Below, piece after piece: positions 1 through 5,452 of a stretch of 6,923 bases of DNA. The position numbers were made by a program, and so were the translations under genes. Where the stretch lies: contig JAGFXI010000174.1 in assembly GCA_017861095.1 (NCBI GenBank), forward strand, positions 1 to 6,923. Direction: 5' to 3'. Numbering within the stretch: position 1 is the first letter of the stretch; each line of letters opens with the position of its first letter. This DNA is from Deltaproteobacteria bacterium (GTDB lineage Bacteria > Desulfobacterota > Syntrophobacteria > BM002). The notes beneath the pieces are model-generated. The model saw nothing but the letters and a program-made list of their open reading frames with translations. It made no database searches and was not told the origin of the DNA.

Positions 1-104
1 CACCCAGGGCTGACCCGCGTTCGCTCTACAAGCGCTAGTAGAATGTCCCGCGCTGCAGCGAACTTGTCGGGCGCGAACTTCATCCGGAGGCTCGCATGGA
101 TCAT
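1..104 (-). CDS. Antibiotic biosynthesis monooxygenase-like protein, 5' end only
   Basis: This is the first 34 codons of a minus-strand gene that runs off the left edge of the window. It starts at the ATG at 104-102 and begins MIHASLRMKF, followed by APDKFAAARDILLALVERTRVSPG. That pattern, a short beta strand and then a helix ending in an E-R/Q-T-R-V-x-P-G turn, is typical of small dimeric ABM-domain proteins (ferredoxin-like fold; putative quinol monooxygenases) of about 95-110 residues. The upstream purines AGAAAAGAGTAGAG could serve as a weak ribosome binding site. A second in-frame ATG lies seven codons in (83-81). The substrate cannot be told from this fragment. The family assignment is recognition from the N-terminus only, since the active-site region lies outside the window. 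Confidence 0.6.
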   Translation of the reverse strand, partial: MIHASLRMKFAPDKFAAARDILLALVERTRVSPG

Positions 105-179
105 CGCTCTACTCTTTTCTTCTATCGGGTTCTAAGGCCGAAGTGAAGAGTCGTCGCAGACCTTCCCGCCGTGGAGATG

Positions 180-205
180 CCGCTCTGCTTTATCCTTCAG
201 AGCGG
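180..205. repeat. 8-bp perfect inverted repeat at the broken end of the GAF gene
   Basis: CCGCTCTG at 180-187 is matched by CAGAGCGG at 198-205, with a 10-nt loop. The stop codon of the GAF gene (199-197) lies inside this stem-loop on the minus strand. No T-run follows on the minus strand, so it is not a standard intrinsic terminator. It may mark the point where the GAF gene lost its 3' part, or may still block transcription. Confidence 0.5.
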
Positions 206-613
206 AAACGCCAACGCGGACTTGATGCCGTAGTGGCGCCAGACCTCCTGATCGCGGGCTGCCTCCGCCGGTGCCTCCTCTGTGGAAACGGCAATGACCT
301 TGCCGGCCGTCAGTTGCTGCAGGCACCAGGGAAAATACTCGTGTGCATACATTCGCTCGGGAGGAGGCGGGCCTCCCAGGGGTCGATAGAGGTGGGTGAG
401 CGTGAGGAAACGCGGGGTCTCGACAGACCACTGCCAAAGCACAGCCAAATCCAGCGCGAGGCATTCACAGACGCGGCGCTGGGCGTCTTCAATCTCGCTG
501 TCTATCTGGTCGGCGGGCAGGTTGACAAAGCGCGCCGAGATATCCGCCAGCAGCGTCTCGAACCGTAGACGCTCTTCGAGTTCTTTCAAGAGATCTGCTT
601 CGGATTGCGCCAT
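197..613 (-). pseudogene. Truncated GAF-domain sensor protein fragment
   Basis: Starts at the ATG at 613, preceded by AGGGTGAGG; a TTG five codons upstream is also in frame but overlaps that binding site. The 138-residue product has an N-terminal helix (about residues 6-22, EADLLKELEERLRFETL) followed by the beginning of a GAF domain, with D/E-rich helix, CECL and LAVLWQWS segments. This arrangement is common at the N-terminus of sensor histidine kinases and sigma-54-dependent regulators in environmental bacteria. The frame stops right after GIKSALAFPL, where family members usually continue with a Gly/Pro-rich turn, the rest of the GAF fold and then an effector domain. I searched the bases down to the next gene in all minus frames and found no continuation. 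It is therefore most likely a remnant; a free-standing short GAF protein is possible but less likely. Confidence 0.6.
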
Positions 614-803
614 CGCCTCACCCTGCAACGCCGGCCAGGTCGGACCATTGCACGGCCGCCCTCCACCACCGGTGATAAATCGCCACCATGGCCAACACTG
701 GCGGTATTTCGGAGAGGAAGTATATCACTCGACCCACAGCATGAACCAGAGATTTCAGCAGCCAAACCATACCTACCGTGATCGATGGCGATTCGCCCCC
801 CGC
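614..803. other. Intergenic region between pgl and the GAF fragment
   Basis: About 190 bases with no gene I can support. It contains a short inverted repeat, CGCCA (681-685) and TGGCG (699-703), and a small GGCGA/TCGCC palindrome (787-797) just after the pgl stop on the minus strand. Neither is followed by a T-run on that strand, so I do not call a terminator. The stretch just upstream of 613 carries the purine-rich ribosome binding site of the GAF gene. Confidence 0.4.
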
Positions 804-1523
804 TTATATTCCCTCATCCGAATCTAAGTTCGGTCTTAGCCCTCGTGCCGCCGCTTGGTCGGCGAGCACCAGTGCCGGGTCCCGGTAGATCCGCCCAGCC
901 GGAATGGACGCGTCCCCCTCGCACAGGCGGGCGAGCATTCCCGCCTTCTCGCTTCCGGTCACCAGCCACATGATCCGCCGCGAGCGGTTGAGGATCGAAT
1001 AGGTCAGAGTCATCCGGCGCCTCCCCTGATATGCCCCGGTCAGGGCGACGTCCGTGTCGGTAACGTGGAGGACCGGGTCTCCGGGGACCAGGGAGGCGGT
1101 GTGGCCGTCGGGGCCGAGGCCCAGGTGGACAAGATCGAGCACCGGCGGGGAGCCGGCGATCTCCCTGAGGGTGAGGGCATAGCGCGTCGCGGCTGCCGCG
1201 AGGTCCCTTTCCTCCACCGGCATGGCGTGGATCTGCTCGGGGTGTAGCGGGGCGTACTCGAGGAGGCTTTCGCGGATGTGGGTGAGGTTTCGGTCCGGGT
1301 GTCCGGCGGGGGCCACGCGCTCGTCCACCTGCACCACGTGCAGGCGATCCCACGGGACGTCTTCGCCTGCCAGGGCGCGGAGCATGCGCCAGGGAGTGCG
1401 GCCGCCGCTCACGGCCAAGACGAACCGGCCGCGTTCGGCGACCGCCGACCGAGCCTCTGCGGCGATGATCGCGGCACCCTCTCGGGCGACCGCATCGGGG
1501 TCGGCGAGGATCTTCATCTTCAT
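804..1523 (-). CDS. pgl: 6-phosphogluconolactonase
   Basis: Hydrolyses 6-phosphoglucono-1,5-lactone to 6-phosphogluconate, the second step of the oxidative pentose phosphate pathway, in the cytoplasm. The 239-residue product has the usual length and motifs: VSGGRTP at about 38-44, VDERVAP at 66-72, HPDRN at 75-79 binding phosphate or sugar, and the family signature LGLGPDGHTAS at 134-144. RRMTLTY and a late VTGSEKA segment follow as expected. I chose the ATG at 1523 (product MKMKILADP) over the upstream in-frame start at 1616, because the 1616 extension lies inside gnd and matches nothing. A second ATG two codons later is equally possible. It begins 13 nt after the original gnd stop and has only a weak binding site (GGGATAAG), which suggests an operon with translation coupled to gnd. 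No fault is visible in the reading frame. Confidence 0.93.
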   Translation of the reverse strand: MKMKILADPDAVAREGAAIIAAEARSAVAERGRFVLAVSGGRTPWRMLRALAGEDVPWDRLHVVQVDERVAPAGHPDRNLTHIRESLLEYAPLHPEQIHAMPVEERDLAAAATRYALTLREIAGSPPVLDLVHLGLGPDGHTASLVPGDPVLHVTDTDVALTGAYQGRRRMTLTYSILNRSRRIMWLVTGSEKAGMLARLCEGDASIPAGRIYRDPALVLADQAAARGLRPNLDSDEGI

Positions 1524-1536
1524 TGGGCTTATCCCG

Positions 1537-2545
1537 TCAGCGTCGGGTCTTCTCGGCTGGCTTCTCCAGATGCCCGCCGAACTGGAAGCGCATGGCGGAG
1601 AGGAGCTTGTCCGCAAAGTCTGCCTCGCCGCGGGAGCTGAAGCGCTGGTATAGCGCCGTAGTGAGGACCGGCGCCGGCACCGCCTCGTCGACGGCGGCCT
1701 TGATCGTCCAGCGCCCCTCGCCCGAATCCGACACTCGCCCAGAGAACCCTGAGAGATCCGGGTCCGTGAGCAGGGCGCTCGCCGTCAGGTCGGCCGCGCC
1801 GCCAGACCTCGGCGATGTCTCGCAGGTTGAGGTCGTACTGGTACTCTCCGGGGTTGCGGAGCGGGGTCGTCTCCGCATCGACGGTCTGCTGATAGTTACC
1901 GACATTGGCATGGTGGAGGATGTTGAAGCCCTCGGCGTAGGCCGCCATGATGCCGTACTCGATCCCGTTGTGCACCATCTTGACAAAGTGGCCGGCGCCG
2001 CTTGGCCCGCAATAGAGATAGCCGTGCTCAGCGGTGCCGCCCAACTTCTCCCGCCCCGGCAGGCGAGACGCTGCGTCCAGCCCGGGCGCTAGCGCGGCGA
2101 AGACGGGATCGAGGTACTTGACCACCGCCTCCTCGCCCCCGATCATCAAGCAGTATCCTCGCTCCAATCCCCAAACGCCGCCGCTGGTTCCGCAATCGAC
2201 GTAGTGGATCCCCGTGGGAGCAAGCTCCTTCGCTCGGCGGATGTCATCAATGTAATAAGAATTGCCGCCGTCGATGAGGATATCCCCCTTCTGCACCATC
2301 CCGGCGAGCTCGCCGAGCGTGTTGTCGACCGAAGCTGCAGGCACCATCAGCCAGACCACGCGCGGGGGCTTGAGTCTTGCCGCCATCTCGGCGAGCGAGG
2401 AGGCGGCAACCGCGCCGGTCTCCTTCGCGAAGGTCTCCCGCGTCTTCGCCGTGGCGGAATATACGATGACCTCGTGCCCTGCGGCCATCAAGCGGCGCAC
2501 CATGTTTCCCCCCATCCTTCCAAGACCAATCATCGCGAGTTGCAT
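1537..2545 (-). pseudogene. gnd: 6-phosphogluconate dehydrogenase (decarboxylating), frameshifted
   Basis: Short-form (GndA-like) enzyme that oxidatively decarboxylates 6-phosphogluconate to ribulose 5-phosphate with NAD(P)+. The ATG at 2545 has a strong binding site (AGAGGAG). Residues 1-251 read cleanly: Rossmann GLGRMGG at 7-13, DGGNS at 92-96, GTSGGVWG at 119-126, and the catalytic FVKMVHNGIEYG at 187-198 with Lys189 and Asn193. After AEVWRRG (codon at 1795-1793) the reading frame changes: the true C-terminus (DLTASALL to HLEKPAEKTRR, 84 residues) continues from 1791 in another frame to the stop at 1537. Family members have an S-V-V/I-x-S-W-L-L stretch between these parts; it is missing, consistent with a deletion of about 23 bp. 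Read unshifted, the gene makes 338 residues with a scrambled C-terminus and stops at 1529. Either a real loss-of-function mutation or a sequencing/assembly error. Confidence 0.88.
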
Positions 2546-2655
2546 AGTCGGCTCCTCTTTACAGAAAAGGTTTCGCCAAGGATGGTTCAAAGTTGTATGA
2601 TATCTTCTTTTCGAGGCCTTGGCTCATTGACAGTCAGCGTCCAGCAGGGAAGAGG
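2546..2655. promoter_or_regulatory. Divergent control region between gnd and brnT
   Basis: The gap between the divergent gnd and brnT starts (2545 and 2692) must hold promoters for both. For gnd, the binding site AGAGGAG lies just upstream of its ATG. A TATCAT hexamer on the minus strand (2602-2597) is a possible -10 element, but no good -35 sits at the right distance, so that part is weak. The brnT promoter is listed separately. Confidence 0.35.
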
Positions 2656-2682
2656 TTGACACGTATATTCCTGTGATATACG
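2656..2682 (+). promoter_or_regulatory. Predicted brnTA promoter
   Basis: A perfect -35 consensus TTGACA lies at 2656-2661. The best -10 match, TATACG at 2677-2682, gives a 15-bp spacer, which is short; a TACGCT reading at 2679-2684 gives 17 bp but a poorer match. Either choice puts the transcription start within a few bases of the brnT ATG at 2692, so the toxin message would be nearly leaderless. Confidence 0.55.
2662..2682. promoter_or_regulatory. Predicted operator for BrnA autorepression
   Basis: CGTATAT (2662-2668) and ATATACG (2676-2682) form a perfect 7-bp inverted repeat with a 7-bp spacer. It fills the space between the -35 hexamer and the -10 element and covers the -10. BrnT-BrnA complexes are known to repress their own promoter through the ribbon-helix-helix domain of the antitoxin, which binds such dyads. 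That this dyad is the operator is inference from its position. Confidence 0.55.
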
Positions 2683-2691
2683 CTGAGCACT

Positions 2692-3015
2692 ATGGAGGGC
2701 CAGTTTGACAGGTTTACGGGGTTCGAGTGGGATAAGGGGAACAGGGGCAAGAACCCCGTGAAGCACAACGTCCAGGACTGGGAATGCGAGCAGGTATTTT
2801 TCAACAAACCCCTCCTCGTTCTCTCCGATCTCAAACACTCGAGCGAGGAAAAGCGATGGGCCGCTTTCGGCAGAACAGATGGGGGCCGCTTCCTGGCGGT
2901 GGTGTTCACGAACAGAGGTAACCTCCTCAGAGTCATTTCCGCAAGGGATATGAACCGGAGGGAGAAGGAATTCTATGAGGAAAAAGGCTCGGAGGCTCCC
3001 GAAATTCAAGAATGA
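2692..3015 (+). CDS. brnT: BrnT family type II toxin (ribonuclease)
   Basis: The 107-residue product matches the BrnT pattern along its length: FEWDKGNRGKNPVKHNV at about 11-27 (the FEWD-x-K-x-x-x-N-x-x-KH signature), an alpha segment with VFF, then HSSEEKRWAAFGRT, GRFLAVVFTNRG, LLRVISARDMNRREKEFYEE at the end. The BrnT family has a RelE-like fold and acts as an RNase that cuts mRNA and halts translation until neutralised by BrnA. The ATG at 2692 is the only reasonable start, because FEWD begins ten codons later as in homologues. No Shine-Dalgarno sequence precedes it. It forms an operon with the antitoxin gene, which begins inside its last codons in another frame (41-nt overlap). The frame is intact. 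Confidence 0.93.
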   Translation: MEGQFDRFTGFEWDKGNRGKNPVKHNVQDWECEQVFFNKPLLVLSDLKHSSEEKRWAAFGRTDGGRFLAVVFTNRGNLLRVISARDMNRREKEFYEEKGSEAPEIQE

Positions 3016-3295
3016 GGATGACGAGCGTGAATTCTGGGCCGGTCATTCCCCTCTGGACTATTTTGACGTTGAAAAGGTCAAGAGAGGGTCATTTCCCAAT
3101 CTGAAGCCATCGGTAAAACCTATCTCGATCCGTCTGCCTGAGGGCATGCTGGCCGAACTCAAGACGCTGGCAAACAAGAAAGACGTGCCCTACCAGAGTC
3201 TGGCAAAAATCTACCTCGCCCGACAAATCGCCCTGGAGCGCGAATCCTTGCGTGCTGCTCCAAAGAAACGGAGGAGGAGCAGCGAGGCCCGTTGA
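2975..3295 (+). CDS. brnA: CopG/BrnA family antitoxin
   Basis: This 106-residue antitoxin partners BrnT. Residues 10-35 (KFKNEDDEREFWAGHSPLDYFD) are the toxin-wrapping N-terminal region common to CopG-type antitoxins of this class. Residues about 47-80 (KPISIRLPEGMLAELKTLANKKDVPYQSLAKIYLA) form a ribbon-helix-helix DNA-binding domain: the ISIRLP strand pairs in the dimer and reads DNA. The tail is basic (KKRRRSSEAR). The sequence resembles the CopG_antitoxin subgroup more than classical BrnA, so the symbol reflects pairing with brnT. The start at 2975 has a good AAGGA binding site inside brnT, unlike the toxin, so the antitoxin is probably translated more efficiently. It likely represses the operon through the dyad at 2662-2682. 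Confidence 0.87.
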   Translation: MRKKARRLPKFKNEDDEREFWAGHSPLDYFDVEKVKRGSFPNLKPSVKPISIRLPEGMLAELKTLANKKDVPYQSLAKIYLARQIALERESLRAAPKKRRRSSEAR

Positions 3296-3347
3296 GCAAG
3301 TAGGGGCTCTGGGAGAGGGTGGCGAAGGAGACCTGGACGAAAGCGCC

Positions 3348-3749
3348 TCACTTCTTCACCAGCATCGCCGCGACCTCTTCTATGACGAGGACCCCGTCGT
3401 GGTTGTTGTCCGCCTGGATAAAGTCCACGTCGAGCGCGTAGAGGAACTCGAACAGTGAGAGCTTACCATCTCCATCGCTATCGGCGGCCTTGAAGCGCTG
3501 GGGATCAGCATCCACGACAACCGCGTGGATCTCCTCCCAGCTAAGCTTCCCGTCCTTGTCGGTATCGGCGAAGAAGAACACCTCGGTCATCCGCTGGTTG
3601 AACTCCTGCAGATCGATGCGGCCGTCATGGTTCTTGTCGGCTGTGGCCATGACCTCTTCCCTGGTCATCTGCTCCGCGGCCACGCTAAAGCCGGCAGTGA
3701 ATGCGACGACGGCGGCGATCACCAGAACAACGAGCACGATTTGTCTCAT
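3348..3749 (-). CDS. Exported protein with four EF-hand calcium-binding loops
   Basis: A 133-residue protein starting at the ATG at 3749, behind a strong binding site (AAGGAAAGGA). Residues 1-25 form a signal peptide or N-terminal anchor: a short basic start, a long Val/Leu/Ala core and a GFSVAAE end. The rest is four evenly spaced canonical EF-hand loops, each with D at positions 1 and 5, G at 6 and E at 12: 38-49, 62-73, 90-101 and 114-125. Calcium binding in the periplasm or cell exterior is therefore well supported; the biological role is not. It lies 31 nt after the lipoprotein gene in the same direction, so the two are probably co-transcribed. The upstream in-frame start at 3893 lies within the lipoprotein gene and is rejected. 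It is convergent with brnA. Confidence 0.88.
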   Translation of the reverse strand: MRQIVLVVLVIAAVVAFTAGFSVAAEQMTREEVMATADKNHDGRIDLQEFNQRMTEVFFFADTDKDGKLSWEEIHAVVVDADPQRFKAADSDGDGKLSLFEFLYALDVDFIQADNNHDGVLVIEEVAAMLVKK

Positions 3750-3780
3750 GGGAAATTTCCTTTCCTTCTCTCGGAGCGGT

Positions 3781-4278
3781 TCAGCTCGTGATCTTCCAAC
3801 TGCCGTCCGGCATGCGGCATGCGGTTCCATAGGCCGTTTGCTTTTCACCGCCGACGGTGATGACCTGCTGGTACTCCCGGCAGTACTGACCACTGGGCTC
3901 CTGGTACGTCTTCACCGGCGTGACCGAGCCGGAGTTGCCGGTGTTCGGATTGCGCCAGGGGATACTGCTGCCCGATGGCGTCGTCTCTAGGGCCTTCATG
4001 GTCGCCTGCTGCTGCAGCTCCTTGTCGCGCTGGTCGAGGTAGGTCCCCACGGCGCCGCCGACGAGGCCGCCAAGGAGGGCGCCGCCGATAATCCCCGCCG
4101 GGCTCTTGGTGATTGCCGCGGCGATCAGGCCACCGGCGGCGGCACCACCGAGTCCGCCGACGATGGCCTTCTTGTCCTCCTGCCACGTTTGTTGAAGGGA
4201 TGACGAACTCGCACAGCTCATCGCCAGGAAGGCGATGAGCACAGCAACTGCCGCGCTCCTCTTGCGCACAATGTCCAT
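3781..4278 (-). CDS. Glycine-zipper surface antigen-type lipoprotein (RT0821/Lpp0805-like)
   Basis: A 165-residue envelope protein starting at 4278 behind AAAGGAACG. A basic start and hydrophobic core lead to LAMSC with Cys22; the lipobox is atypical (Ala at -3, Met at -2, Ser at -1), so lipidation is likely but not certain. Residues about 40-80 are a glycine zipper with repeated GG pairs (GGLGGAAAGG, IIGGALLGGLVGGAVG), which packs as a membrane-embedded hairpin. The C-terminus (about 130-165, YCREYQQVITVGGEKQTAYG and then ACRMPDGSWKI) matches the surface-antigen families in which the paired cysteines and the PDGSW motif are conserved. The function in the outer membrane is unknown in general for the family. 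It is followed in the same operon by the EF-hand protein. No defect is visible. Confidence 0.85.
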   Translation of the reverse strand: MDIVRKRSAAVAVLIAFLAMSCASSSSLQQTWQEDKKAIVGGLGGAAAGGLIAAAITKSPAGIIGGALLGGLVGGAVGTYLDQRDKELQQQATMKALETTPSGSSIPWRNPNTGNSGSVTPVKTYQEPSGQYCREYQQVITVGGEKQTAYGTACRMPDGSWKITS

Positions 4279-4448
4279 GATCGTTCCTTTCTGTATCGGT
4301 GGTTCACCCCTTGTGTCCTTCTCGCCCTGGATTTTCCATGAGCAACGAAGACTGATCGCACGCGAGCTTGGTCGGGATTTGAAACGATAACATGAAAGGT
4401 AGGCTGTCGCCTATTGGACCTTGGTCCAATTCTGCGGCGGAAATTTCC
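4279..4448. promoter_or_regulatory. Upstream region of the lipoprotein-EF-hand operon
   Basis: About 170 bases between the stop of the membrane-protein gene and the start of the lipoprotein gene, both on the minus strand. It holds the 18-bp palindrome at 4413-4430 and the lipoprotein binding site. I see no clear -35/-10 pair, although the spacing suggests that a promoter for the operon lies here. Confidence 0.4.
4413..4430. promoter_or_regulatory. 18-bp palindrome ATTGGACC-TT-GGTCCAAT
   Basis: Two perfect 8-bp arms flank a TT centre. It lies about 19 bp past the membrane-protein stop and 135 bp upstream of the lipoprotein ATG. As RNA it could fold into a 7-bp stem with a four-base loop (CTTG on the plus strand, CAAG on the minus strand). 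No T-run follows in either direction, so a dimeric regulator's operator is more likely than a terminator. The regulator is unknown. Confidence 0.5.
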
Positions 4449-4976
4449 TTACTTGAGCTCGACAGCCTTCTTTCGTTTGAGCAGGACCATGGCTACCCCC
4501 GCAATCAATGCGGGAATCAGGAACACCCAGAAAAATGTCTCCAGGAACGCAGCAGCCACCACCGTGAGGAACAGAACGGCCCCGAGGACGCAGAAGCGCC
4601 AGCTGAAGTGGACCCCGGCGAGAAAGGTCCCCAGGGCGACGGTGAGGAGGGTTACGAGCCCTGCGGCTTCCTTGTTCATCCGGCCGGTGATTTGAAGGAG
4701 ATATACGAGGTACACCGCCAGCGCTGAAGCCAGCCAGTGAAACGCCTGAACGCGAAGGATCTTCGCAGGGTTCTCGCCTTCGGCCCGGGCACGGGACCAG
4801 CCCGCGTAGATGCTGGCGCCGGCAAAGACGGGCACCATGACAAGCCAGTAGCGCAGGCCGTAGTAGCGGTCGAAGTCCGTTAAGGCGATCCCGATGATCG
4901 CCAGGATGGTGAGCCCGATCAGGATCAGCTCGTCCTGCCGAGGGTGAGAAACGGCGTGCGATTGAGGTTCAGCCAT
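4449..4976 (-). CDS. Six-helix membrane protein of unknown family
   Basis: A 175-residue protein beginning MAEPQSHAVSH at 4976, with a GGAG binding site about nine bases upstream. After a 16-residue polar N-terminus, hydrophobic segments lie at about 17-34, 43-60, 78-96, 103-122, 127-146 and 148-166, and the tail is basic (KRKKAVELK). The loop at 61-77 (SRARAEGENPAKILRVQ) is polar and positively charged and so is probably cytoplasmic. There is no signal peptide, catalytic motif or transporter signature that I recognise. It lies between exported-protein genes on the same strand, with gaps of about 100-170 bp on either side, so co-transcription is not assured. An inner-membrane location is well supported; function is not. 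Confidence 0.75.
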   Translation of the reverse strand: MAEPQSHAVSHPRQDELILIGLTILAIIGIALTDFDRYYGLRYWLVMVPVFAGASIYAGWSRARAEGENPAKILRVQAFHWLASALAVYLVYLLQITGRMNKEAAGLVTLLTVALGTFLAGVHFSWRFCVLGAVLFLTVVAAAFLETFFWVFLIPALIAGVAMVLLKRKKAVELK

Positions 4977-5021
4977 GGCAAATCTCCATCACATGCAGCT
5001 TGCAGCGAGTTTGACGAACTT

Positions 5022-5038
5022 CGAGACTCAGTGTCTCG
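5022..5038. repeat. Short hairpin in the gap upstream of the membrane-protein gene
   Basis: CGAGAC (5022-5027) and GTCTCG (5033-5038) form a perfect 6-bp stem with a 5-nt loop. A second, imperfect stem lies beside it (GGCTC at 5046-5050 with GAGCC at 5067-5071). Both sit just past the stop of the 91-aa gene on the minus strand and before the membrane-protein start. They may reduce readthrough, but no T-run follows, so a terminator is not called. Confidence 0.35.
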
Positions 5039-5080
5039 CGTGCCGGGCTCCCTCATTGATCGGGGAGAGCCAGATCGCCC

Positions 5081-5356
5081 CTATTGACTCACACTCATGA
5101 CGCCATTGTCAATGACGACAGAGTCATCGGGCTGGGCGGTGAGTCTCTGTCCGGTCTGGAGCAGTATGACTTGACATGTGTAATCACTGAGATTGACCGT
5201 CGCCCCATCCAGGACTGTTGCACGATAGACCTGTCCGTCAACTATCACTTCAACCACATAGCTTTGCCCGTCGTTATTCGTTAATGTGGCAGCATAAAGA
5301 GGTGCTTGAGAGACAAGAAGGCAACCGATCAGCAGAACGAGATACACGACTTTCAT
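5081..5356 (-). CDS. Small exported protein, 91 aa, function unknown
   Basis: The start at 5356 (MKVVYLVLLIG) is preceded by GGGAGG at good spacing. The upstream in-frame stretch to 5431 is made of the REP-like repeat and is not coding. Residues 1-23 form a signal peptide with a likely cut after LYA or LYAA. The mature 68 residues are short beta-strand patterns: LTNNDGQSYVVEVIVDGQVYRA, then a GATVNL turn, a strand with a single Cys, and a DDSVVIDNGVM end. This resembles a scattered family of small periplasmic proteins that begin with a T-N-x-D-x-x motif; none has an activity I know. Mature protein has one cysteine, so no internal disulfide. Confidence 0.75.
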   Translation of the reverse strand: MKVVYLVLLIGCLLVSQAPLYAATLTNNDGQSYVVEVIVDGQVYRATVLDGATVNLSDYTCQVILLQTGQRLTAQPDDSVVIDNGVMSVSQ

Positions 5357-5370
5357 GGATTCAACCTCCC

Positions 5371-5386
5371 GGTGGGCGGTGCCCAC
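5371..5386. repeat. REP-like hairpin repeat, copy 1
   Basis: GGTGGGCGGTGCCCAC: GTGGGC pairs with GCCCAC around a GGT loop. It is a direct copy of the element at 5416-5432, 45 bp away. It lies immediately upstream of the binding site of the 91-aa gene, within its 5' leader if transcription starts further upstream. The motif resembles the widely dispersed GTGGGCACCGCCCAC family of intergenic repeats. Confidence 0.65.
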
Positions 5387-5415
5387 GCTCCGTAAGGACC
5401 GAAAGAGATCATTCT

Positions 5416-5432
5416 GGTGGGCGGTGCCCACC
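5416..5432. repeat. REP-like hairpin repeat, copy 2
   Basis: GGTGGGC pairs with GCCCACC around a GGT loop, giving a perfect 7-bp stem. It is in the same orientation as copy 1. On the minus strand it reads GTAGGGTGGGCACCGCCCAC, a form common in bacterial intergenic repeats that are often moved by RAYT-type (Y1 REP) transposases. No transposase lies in the window. It sits 20 bp past the stop of the 189-aa gene, where it could also limit transcription or protect the message end. Confidence 0.65.
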
Positions 5433-5452
5433 CTACATAATAATCGAGGGGA

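Noticed and set aside
143..568. Plus-strand open frame of 141 codons opposite the GAF gene
   Set aside because: It is antisense to a recognisable GAF segment, has no family motifs and no binding site; a by-product of high G+C.
855..1247. Plus-strand open frame opposite pgl
   Set aside because: The minus strand codes a complete lactonase with its signature motifs, so this frame is a shadow.
1786..1800. Programmed ribosomal frameshift in gnd
   Set aside because: No slippery heptamer is visible, and conserved residues are missing, which slippage could not restore. A deletion explains it better.
1523..2092. Plus-strand open frame of 189 codons opposite gnd
   Set aside because: The opposite strand holds gnd coding motifs on both sides of the frameshift; no independent support here.
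2587..3009. Minus-strand open frame of 140 codons across brnT
   Set aside because: Antisense to BrnT, whose motifs are unmistakable; no signal for a gene of its own.
4392..4727. Plus-strand open frames opposite the membrane protein
   Set aside because: The minus-strand product has six regular hydrophobic segments and a binding site; the plus frames have neither.
5357..5431. N-terminal extension of the 91-aa protein
   Set aside because: It translates the two hairpin repeats and has no binding site, while the ATG at 5356 has a strong one followed by a signal peptide.
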